Below are positions 58,384-64,000 of a stretch of DNA of 64,000 nt, in pieces. This DNA is from Ruegeria atlantica. Lineage in GTDB: Bacteria > Pseudomonadota > Alphaproteobacteria > Rhodobacterales > Rhodobacteraceae. Under the pieces are notes generated by a model. That model saw only the letters and a program-made list of their open reading frames with translations, ran no database searches and was not told the DNA's origin. The stretch lies in the NCBI GenBank assembly GCA_013032095.1, contig WQBJ01000012.1, positions 61,240-125,239 of the forward strand, given 5' to 3'. Numbering within the stretch: the first letter of the stretch is position 1; the number at the start of each line of letters is the position of its first letter. Position numbers and translations under genes: made by a program.

Positions 58384-59802
58384 ATGCAGACAAAGATGCT
58401 GATCAACGGAGAGCTGGTCGAAGGCGGCGGCGACGCCTTGCCCGTTCTGGACCCCGCGACCGGAGAACCCGTGGCGCATGTCCCCGAGGCCACGCCGGAA
58501 CAGATCGAAGCCGCGACCCGAGCAGCGCACGAAGCTTTTGAAAGCTATCGCTTGGTGACACCTGCCGAACGTGCAGGATACCTGCATGCGATATCGGATG
58601 TGATCGAAGCAAACATCGAAGAGCTGGCCGAATTGGAAACGCTCGACGTTGGCAAACCCTGGTCCATGGCCCGCGATGAAGAAATGCCGCTGACCATCGA
58701 CACCTTTCGCTTCATGGCAGGGGCATCGCGCACCATGAGCGGGTCGGTGGCCGGAGAGTACGCAGCTGGTCATACCTCATTGATCCGCAAAGACCCGATT
58801 GGTCCAGTCGCTTCGATTGCACCGTGGAACTACCCGCTGATGATGGCCGCGTGGAAGATCGCCGCTCCTCTGGCTGCGGGCTGTACCATCGTCATGAAGC
58901 CGTCAGAGATAACGCCACTGGCCACGCTGAGGCTGGCGGAGTTGCTGGCGGATGTGCTGCCGAAGGGCGTGTTGAACGTGGTGCATGGACGCGGAGCGTC
59001 GGTCGGCGATAGCCTGATCAACGACCCTCGGATCGAAGGAATTTCGATCACCGGATCTCCTGCCACCGGCATGGCAGCGATGCGAGCCGCCTCTAACCAG
59101 ATCCGCCATGTGCATCTGGAACTCGGCGGCAAGGCTCCGGTCATTATCTTTGACGACGCCGATATCGATGCGGTGGCCGAGACGATCCGATACGGTTCGT
59201 TCTTCAACGCCGGTCAGGATTGCGCCCAACCCTGCCGGGTGATGGTGCAGGATACGGTCTACGATAAGGTGGTGGCCGCCGTGGCGGATCAGGTCAGCCA
59301 GATCCGGATCGGCGCCCCCAAGGGGGACGGCACTGAAATGGGCCCTATCGTCTCCGCCGCTCAACGCGACCGTGTTGCAGGATTTGTCGACCGCGCCCGG
59401 AGCAGCGCCGAGATCGTAGTGGGCGGCAAGGTTGGGGATGGCTCGGGCTTCTTCTACCAGCCGACCGTCGTGTCCAATGTCGACAATGACGCCGAGATTG
59501 CCTGCAGCGAGGTTTTCGGGCCTGTCGTCACCCTCTCACGCTTCGCCGAGGCCGAAGACGCGCTACGCATCGCCAATGCCGGGCGGTATGGTCTGGCCTC
59601 TTCGGTTTGGACCAAGGACATCTCGACCGCGATGAAGATGACCGCGCAACTGCGCTACGGCATGACCTGGGTGAACACCCACGGGATGCCCGCCGCCGAA
59701 ATGCCCTGGGCCGCGATGAAGGGATCGGGCACCGGATGCGATATGCCCGTCTATGCCCTAGATGCTTATACGTCAGTCCGGCACGTAATGGTGGCGCACT
59801 GA
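58384..59802 (+). CDS. Aldehyde dehydrogenase, gamma-aminobutyraldehyde/betaine-aldehyde type
   Basis: A 472-residue NAD-dependent ALDH. Catalytic Glu is in HLELGGKAPVIIFDDADID and Cys is in FFNAGQDCAQPC. VASIAPWNYPLMMAAWKIA and the C-terminal YALDAYTSVRHVMV resemble the PatD/gamma-aminobutyraldehyde group, which also takes trimethylammonio aldehydes. I start at ATG 58384 because GGGGGAG lies six bases before it; ATG 58372 is the in-frame alternative. It probably oxidises an aldehyde formed by the Rieske oxygenase or from an amino alcohol. Confidence 0.9.
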   Translation: MQTKMLINGELVEGGGDALPVLDPATGEPVAHVPEATPEQIEAATRAAHEAFESYRLVTPAERAGYLHAISDVIEANIEELAELETLDVGKPWSMARDEEMPLTIDTFRFMAGASRTMSGSVAGEYAAGHTSLIRKDPIGPVASIAPWNYPLMMAAWKIAAPLAAGCTIVMKPSEITPLATLRLAELLADVLPKGVLNVVHGRGASVGDSLINDPRIEGISITGSPATGMAAMRAASNQIRHVHLELGGKAPVIIFDDADIDAVAETIRYGSFFNAGQDCAQPCRVMVQDTVYDKVVAAVADQVSQIRIGAPKGDGTEMGPIVSAAQRDRVAGFVDRARSSAEIVVGGKVGDGSGFFYQPTVVSNVDNDAEIACSEVFGPVVTLSRFAEAEDALRIANAGRYGLASSVWTKDISTAMKMTAQLRYGMTWVNTHGMPAAEMPWAAMKGSGTGCDMPVYALDAYTSVRHVMVAH

Positions 59803-60542
59803 TGCGGCTTGCAGGGAAAAGAGCGCTGGTCACCGGAGGTCGGCAAGGCATCGGTCGCGCAATTGTCGAGGCATTTGCCCGCGAAGGCGCAGCGGTCACC
59901 ACCTGCGGCCGTGGTCCAAGGCCAGAGGGTTTGGATAAGAACATCAAATGGTATCCGCTGGACGTCACCGATGCGGCGGCTGTCGAAGACTTGGCCTACA
60001 CAACAGACGGGACGGATATCCTGGTCAACAACGCAGGCGTTCAGGTTGAAAAGACCGTCACTGACAGCTCGGACGCGGATTGGGAAGCGGTGATTGGCAC
60101 CAATTGCCGGGGCGTGTTCAACCTCTGCCGTGCCTATATCCCTCGGATGCCAGAGGGTGGCTCGATCATCAACATAGGGTCGATTTCAGGTACGGTCGCG
60201 GACCCTTCAATGGCGCTCTACACTGCGTCAAAGGCGTTTGTGCACGGGTTGACCCGGTCAATCGCCGTCGATCATGGCCCCAAGATACGGTGCAACGCAA
60301 TCTGCCCGGGCTGGATCGAAACGGGCATGTTGGACGCGGGCTTTGACCTTGCCGCAGACCCTAAGGCTGCGCGGCAGGACGCCCTGGCGCGCCACGCTAT
60401 GCGCCGCTTTGGCAGGCCAGAGGATATCGCCAACATGGCCGTTTGGCTGGCTTCGGACGAGGCAGGTTTTGCCACCGGCCAACTGTTCACCGTGGACGGC
60501 GGCATGACCGCGGCCTCCCCTCTTAATCCAGGATTATTCTGA
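59802..60542 (+). CDS. Short-chain dehydrogenase/reductase (SDR), second copy
   Basis: A 246-residue classical SDR with LVTGGRQGIGRAIVEAF, ILVNNAGVQVEKTV, INIGSISG and Tyr-x3-Lys in ALYTASKAFVHGLTR. The Arg in TTCGRGPRPEG after the second strand, where the first copy has Asp, suggests NADP preference. It shares a base with both neighbours (ATGs overlapping stops). It resembles the first SDR of this operon in many motifs, so the two may be paralogues with different cofactors or steps. Confidence 0.9.
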   Translation: MRLAGKRALVTGGRQGIGRAIVEAFAREGAAVTTCGRGPRPEGLDKNIKWYPLDVTDAAAVEDLAYTTDGTDILVNNAGVQVEKTVTDSSDADWEAVIGTNCRGVFNLCRAYIPRMPEGGSIINIGSISGTVADPSMALYTASKAFVHGLTRSIAVDHGPKIRCNAICPGWIETGMLDAGFDLAADPKAARQDALARHAMRRFGRPEDIANMAVWLASDEAGFATGQLFTVDGGMTAASPLNPGLF

Positions 60543-61468
60543 TGGACTTTCAGCATACGGCCTGCCTGGGCGGCGGCGTAATCGGCGCCAGCTGGGCAGC
60601 CTTGTTTCTAGCCTCCGGGCGTTCAGTTTCCGTGTTCGACCCGGATCCCGAAGTGGAACGCAAGGTGCGCGACTACATCGAAGCCGCATGGCCAGCGATG
60701 AGCGATCTGGGGCTGACGCAGAACGGTACCCCAGACGCCATCACCTTCCACCCCAGCGCAGCCAAAGCAGTCGAAAGTGCCGCCTTTGTGCAGGAAAACG
60801 TGCCCGAACGGTTGCCTATCAAACACGCGACGTTTGCCGAGATTGAACCTGCGCTTGCCCCCAACGCCATCGTCGCCAGTTCTGCCTCTGGCCTGACGCT
60901 CAGCCAGATGCAGACCGGATGGAAAGACCCATCGCGTTTCGTTTTGGGGCATCCATTCAATCCTCCGCACCTGATCCCTCTGGTTGAGGTTCTGGGCAAC
61001 GAGGACACTGCAGACGGCGTTGTTGAAGACGCACAACGGTTCTACGAAGCCGTTGGCAAGACCACGATCCGCCTACACAAAGAGGTGCCCGGTCACGTCG
61101 CCAACCGCCTTCAGGCCGCGATCTGGCGTGAGGCGATCAGCCTTGTGGTGTCAGGCGTTGCTTCGGTCGAGGATGTGGACAAGGCCGTTTGGGCTGGCCC
61201 TGGTCTGCGCTGGGCGGCGATGGGGCCGACCATGCTGTTCAACCTCGGGGCGGGTGAAGGTGGTTTAAAAGCCTTCTGCGACCATTTCACGGACACGTTT
61301 AACGGTTGGTGGGATGATCTTGGGCAGGTTCACTTGACCGAAGACGTGACCCGGACGCTTACGCAGGGAGTAGAAGCTGAAGCCGCCGGAAAGTCTCCGG
61401 CAGAACTATCCCAAAGGCGGGACGCTCTAATCGTAGCGATGCAGAAATCGGTCGTCGGCTTGCGCTAG
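60542..61468 (+). CDS. L-carnitine dehydrogenase-like 3-hydroxyacyl dehydrogenase
   Basis: A 308-residue protein with the 3-hydroxyacyl-CoA dehydrogenase fold. The NAD site is CLGGGVIGASWAALFLASG with Asp in SVFDPDPE, the catalytic His-Glu pair is in LGHPFNPPHLIPLVEVLGN, and the helical C-terminal domain includes VPGHVANRLQAAIWREA. The N-terminus and size match L-carnitine dehydrogenase (LcdH), which makes 3-dehydrocarnitine. In many rhizobial versions LcdH is fused to a betainyl-CoA thioesterase; here that domain is absent. It is the last gene of the operon. Confidence 0.88.
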   Translation: MDFQHTACLGGGVIGASWAALFLASGRSVSVFDPDPEVERKVRDYIEAAWPAMSDLGLTQNGTPDAITFHPSAAKAVESAAFVQENVPERLPIKHATFAEIEPALAPNAIVASSASGLTLSQMQTGWKDPSRFVLGHPFNPPHLIPLVEVLGNEDTADGVVEDAQRFYEAVGKTTIRLHKEVPGHVANRLQAAIWREAISLVVSGVASVEDVDKAVWAGPGLRWAAMGPTMLFNLGAGEGGLKAFCDHFTDTFNGWWDDLGQVHLTEDVTRTLTQGVEAEAAGKSPAELSQRRDALIVAMQKSVVGLR

Positions 61469-61591
61469 CGACCCGGCCAATCGGCGGTCGCATTTTTTGG
61501 CGTGATACCGCTTAGAGATTGGACTGAATTGGCAGCACCTGGAAAACTGCGTCTTTGGGTGAAACATGCAGCACTTAGGCCACGTCGCTAC

Positions 61592-62911
61592 TTAGCGACC
61601 GATGATGATATCGGCGCAGAGGCCGCCAAGTTGATCGCTGGTGCTCAGGCGCAGAACACCACCATGAGCGCGCGCAATATCGGACACAATCGCCAGTCCC
61701 AACCCCACGCCGCTGCCCTGATTCTGGTTGCGCGCCGGATCGAGGCGCGAGAAAGGTTTAACCGCCTCAGATCGCTGCTCCGGTGGAATACCCGGCCCGT
61801 CATCTTCGACCCGGATACGAACGGACTTTGGCGTGACCGACAGGCTGACATCGGCGCGTTTGCCATAGCGAACCGCGTTTCCGATCAGGTTCTCGACCGC
61901 ACGCCGTATGGCTGTGGGACGCAGTGTCACCGTACCCTCTCCCTCGACTGAAACGAGATCGGCCTCATACCCAGCCCGACGGGCATCTTTAACGATTTGC
62001 TCCAAGAATGCTTTAGGTTCAACAGTTTCCGGCGTTCCTTCGGATGCCCCGCGCGAGAACTCGAGGAAAGCGTCCAGCAACAACTGCATCTCATCAACAT
62101 CCTGTTGCAAAGGGGCAGCCTCATCCTCGGGCAACATCGACAGACCAAGTTTTAGACGCGTAAGAGGGGTACGCAGATCATGACTGACACCAGACAACAT
62201 CATGGTCCGCTGTTCCATCTGGCGTTCGATACGGGCTCGCATATCAAGAAACGCACTTCCCGCCGCGCGCACTTCGATCGCGCCGCCGGGCGAATACGGC
62301 ACCACCCTGCCACGGCCAAAAGCCTGCGCTGCCTCGGCCAATCGGGTAATCGGGCGCAACTGATTGCGCATGTAAAGAAACGAAATCGACGTCATGATGA
62401 CGGCAAAGAATACCATCGTCACGATCAATTGATGCGGAGCTGTCGGTGACAAGCGACGGCGATCAAATGTCAGTTGCAACACTCCAAGATGAGTCTGCAT
62501 GTACACCCGTGCTTCATCCCCACTTGGAAGGGCAACAGCGACAAGATCGGGTAGCAAAGCTTGCAAGTCCGCTGTTACCCGCGGCGCAATGAAATCGTAC
62601 CAGCGGCGATGACCAATCACCGGCTTTTCGTTCACACCCAGGAAATGAGCATTCATTTCCAGCGCTTGCAAATCGGGTCGGACGGCCGCAAGCGCCTGTT
62701 GTTGGGTTTCGGCCTTCTCCATAACCTCGACCACCAGCATCACCTCGCGCGAGGCGGCGCGCGTCATTTGCGCCGTGACGTCTTCGAGGTGTTTTTGAAG
62801 AAACGCGACGCCAACCACCAACAGAAGAACAACCACCGGCAGAACCAGTATCAACGCAGCGCGAACATACAGGCTGCGTGGCATATAGAGTTTGAGCAAT
62901 TGCGCGGACAT
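61592..62911 (-). CDS. EnvZ-like sensor histidine kinase
   Basis: A 439-residue kinase. The first transmembrane helix is residues 15-38, the periplasmic sensor is 40-160, the second helix is about 163-183, then a HAMP domain (RNQLRPITRLAEAAQAFGRG). The phosphorylated His is in LSGVSHDLRTPLTRLKLGLS, the N box is NLIGNAVRYG, and the G boxes are DDGPGIPPEQ and GSGVGLGLAI. It closely follows the EnvZ layout, yet no response regulator gene is adjacent in the window. It is convergent with the catabolic operon. Confidence 0.92.
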   Translation of the reverse strand: MSAQLLKLYMPRSLYVRAALILVLPVVVLLLVVGVAFLQKHLEDVTAQMTRAASREVMLVVEVMEKAETQQQALAAVRPDLQALEMNAHFLGVNEKPVIGHRRWYDFIAPRVTADLQALLPDLVAVALPSGDEARVYMQTHLGVLQLTFDRRRLSPTAPHQLIVTMVFFAVIMTSISFLYMRNQLRPITRLAEAAQAFGRGRVVPYSPGGAIEVRAAGSAFLDMRARIERQMEQRTMMLSGVSHDLRTPLTRLKLGLSMLPEDEAAPLQQDVDEMQLLLDAFLEFSRGASEGTPETVEPKAFLEQIVKDARRAGYEADLVSVEGEGTVTLRPTAIRRAVENLIGNAVRYGKRADVSLSVTPKSVRIRVEDDGPGIPPEQRSEAVKPFSRLDPARNQNQGSGVGLGLAIVSDIARAHGGVLRLSTSDQLGGLCADIIIGR

Positions 62912-62955
62912 GCGCTAAACCTAACGGGCTGAACCGACAAGAGAAAGAGCTCAGA

Positions 62956-63870
62956 ATGCAGGCCCCTGATGATTTCAACCCGCCCGCTGGCCCGGCAGAA
63001 GATCTGCAGGTAGGATTACGGCGTATTCTGGCCCCGAATCCATCCCCCATGACCTACCGCGGCACCAATACTTATCTGCTGGGCACAGGTGATCTTGCCG
63101 TGATCGACCCAGGCCCTCTAGATGAGGCACATCTGGACGCGATTCTGGACGCGGTGCAGCCCGGCCAGCGCATTAGCCATATCGTTGTCACGCACAGCCA
63201 TCTGGATCACTCGCCCCTTGCCCGACCGCTGGCCGAGCGCACCGGCGCGCCTGTTCTGGCTTTTGGCGGTTCCGAAGCTGGTCGAAGCGCCGTAATGACC
63301 GAGTTGGCCCAGCAAGGGCTTGCAGGTGGCGGCGAAGGAATCGACACGTCTTTTCGTCCTGACTTCGAACTGCCTGATTGCGCGACGATCTCTGGTGATG
63401 GCTGGCAGCTTGAAGTAATTCACACGCCAGGACATCTGGGCAACCACATCGCCTTGGGTTGGGGAGACGTCTGCTTTACCGGAGACCACGTCATGGGCTG
63501 GGCCAGTTCTCTGGTGTCCCCTCCGGACGGTGATCTGACAGATTTCATGGCAGCCTGCCATCGGCTGCGCACGCGCGACTGGTCGGTTTTTTACGCCGGG
63601 CATGGCGCCCCGATATCCGATCCCTCTGCGCGGCTGGATTGGTTGATAAATCACCGTCTGACGCGCGAGACCCAAATTCTGGAGGCTCTAAAAGTACAAC
63701 CCGGCACGGCCAGAGAGTTGGCGGAACGCATCTACCTTGACACACCGGCTGCTCTGCTGCCTGCTGCTGCAAGAAACGTATTCGCCCACCTTGTTGATCT
63801 GGCAGGAAAATCTCAGGTCGCATCAGAGGAAAAGCTGTCGGCCAATGCGCAGTTTCACATTCAGCCATGA
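62956..63870 (+). CDS. MBL-fold metallohydrolase (LACTB2-like)
   Basis: A 304-residue metallo-beta-lactamase-fold hydrolase. The zinc motif is VVTHSHLDHSPLA (HxHxDH); other ligands are in IHTPGHLGNHIAL, CFTGDHVMGWAS and FYAGHGAPIS. A C-terminal winged-helix-like region follows (residues 225-290, LTRETQILEALKVQPGTARE), as in the LACTB2/RNase-Z-like subgroup. The substrate is not known. It is divergent from the histidine kinase gene. Confidence 0.9.
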   Translation: MQAPDDFNPPAGPAEDLQVGLRRILAPNPSPMTYRGTNTYLLGTGDLAVIDPGPLDEAHLDAILDAVQPGQRISHIVVTHSHLDHSPLARPLAERTGAPVLAFGGSEAGRSAVMTELAQQGLAGGGEGIDTSFRPDFELPDCATISGDGWQLEVIHTPGHLGNHIALGWGDVCFTGDHVMGWASSLVSPPDGDLTDFMAACHRLRTRDWSVFYAGHGAPISDPSARLDWLINHRLTRETQILEALKVQPGTARELAERIYLDTPAALLPAAARNVFAHLVDLAGKSQVASEEKLSANAQFHIQP

Positions 63871-63947
63871 GCCCTGAGAATTTTTTTGCGAAAACGTCAC
63901 ATTCCCCTCTGGACGGCGAAAATCCGGGTTGTTATACGCCCCTCAGT

Positions 63948-64000
63948 TCCGGCGTAGCTCAGCGGTAGAGCAGTTGACTGTTAATCAATTGGTCGTAGGT
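63948..64000 (+). tRNA. tRNA-Asn (anticodon GTT), truncated by the window edge
   Basis: The visible part begins TCCGGCGTAGCTCAGCGG, with an anticodon arm TTGA-CTGTTAA-TCAA giving GTT. The T arm and 3' end lie beyond the window. Confidence 0.9.

Overview
The window looks like a chromosome segment of an alphaproteobacterium of the Rhodobacterales (Roseobacter group, Ruegeria-like). The reasons are the overall high GC, the SOS box of the form GAAC-N7-GAAC in front of lexA, a B12-dependent ribonucleotide reductase, a non-pyrrolysine MttB-like methyltransferase with a corrinoid protein and a DUF1638 protein, and the trpG-trpD-trpC-moaC-moeA-lexA gene string. This placement is inferred from gene content and protein character; no database search was run.

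Layout. 1-1993: right end of a genomic island, with a truncated AT-rich membrane-protein gene and a tyrosine integrase next to the 3' end of a tRNA-Leu(CAA). 2.1-14.6 kb: ordinary genes (YqaA/DedA, DsbB, HNH nuclease, RluE-type pseudouridine synthase, small enzymes, AlkA-type glycosylase, MFS carrier, cimA-cysS, aminotransferase, outer-membrane barrel). 15.0-16.6 kb: an MttB-family methyltransferase behind a long, hairpin-rich leader. 16.6-23.1 kb: EF-hand protein, an unexplained structured intergenic stretch, nrdJ, a lipoprotein, tRNA-Pro, DUF192 and a double cold-shock protein. 23.3-42.5 kb: housekeeping core (pdxH, fabI, gpt, aminotransferase, ppiD-like, trpE, trpGDC-moaC-moeA, lexA, comEC, gltX, gltA, radical SAM). 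42.7-44.2 kb: corrinoid protein and DUF1638 behind a 16-bp perfect palindrome. 44.2-48.4 kb: sufE, lipoprotein, rnd, purN-purM, tRNA(CAT). 48.4-52.3 kb: a gene-poor, lower-GC accessory patch with decayed or orphan ORFs, a secreted hypothetical and an AT-rich MFS carrier. 52.4-61.5 kb: a GlxA/AraC-type regulator followed by an eight-gene translationally coupled catabolic operon. 61.6-64.0 kb: EnvZ-like kinase, MBL hydrolase, and a tRNA-Asn cut by the right edge.

The most interesting block is the 52.4-61.5 kb operon. It joins a CntA/YeaW-type Rieske oxygenase, a BetC-type choline sulfatase, two SDRs, a cupin, a BKACE enzyme, an aminobutyraldehyde-type aldehyde dehydrogenase and an L-carnitine-dehydrogenase-like protein. 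Every junction overlaps by one to four bases. The composition points to breakdown of a sulfated and/or carnitine-like quaternary ammonium compound. The MttB-like, corrinoid and DUF1638 genes elsewhere in the window suggest that methyl groups of methylated amines can also be harvested through B12, so methylated-nitrogen metabolism recurs across the segment. The exact substrate and reaction order are not established.
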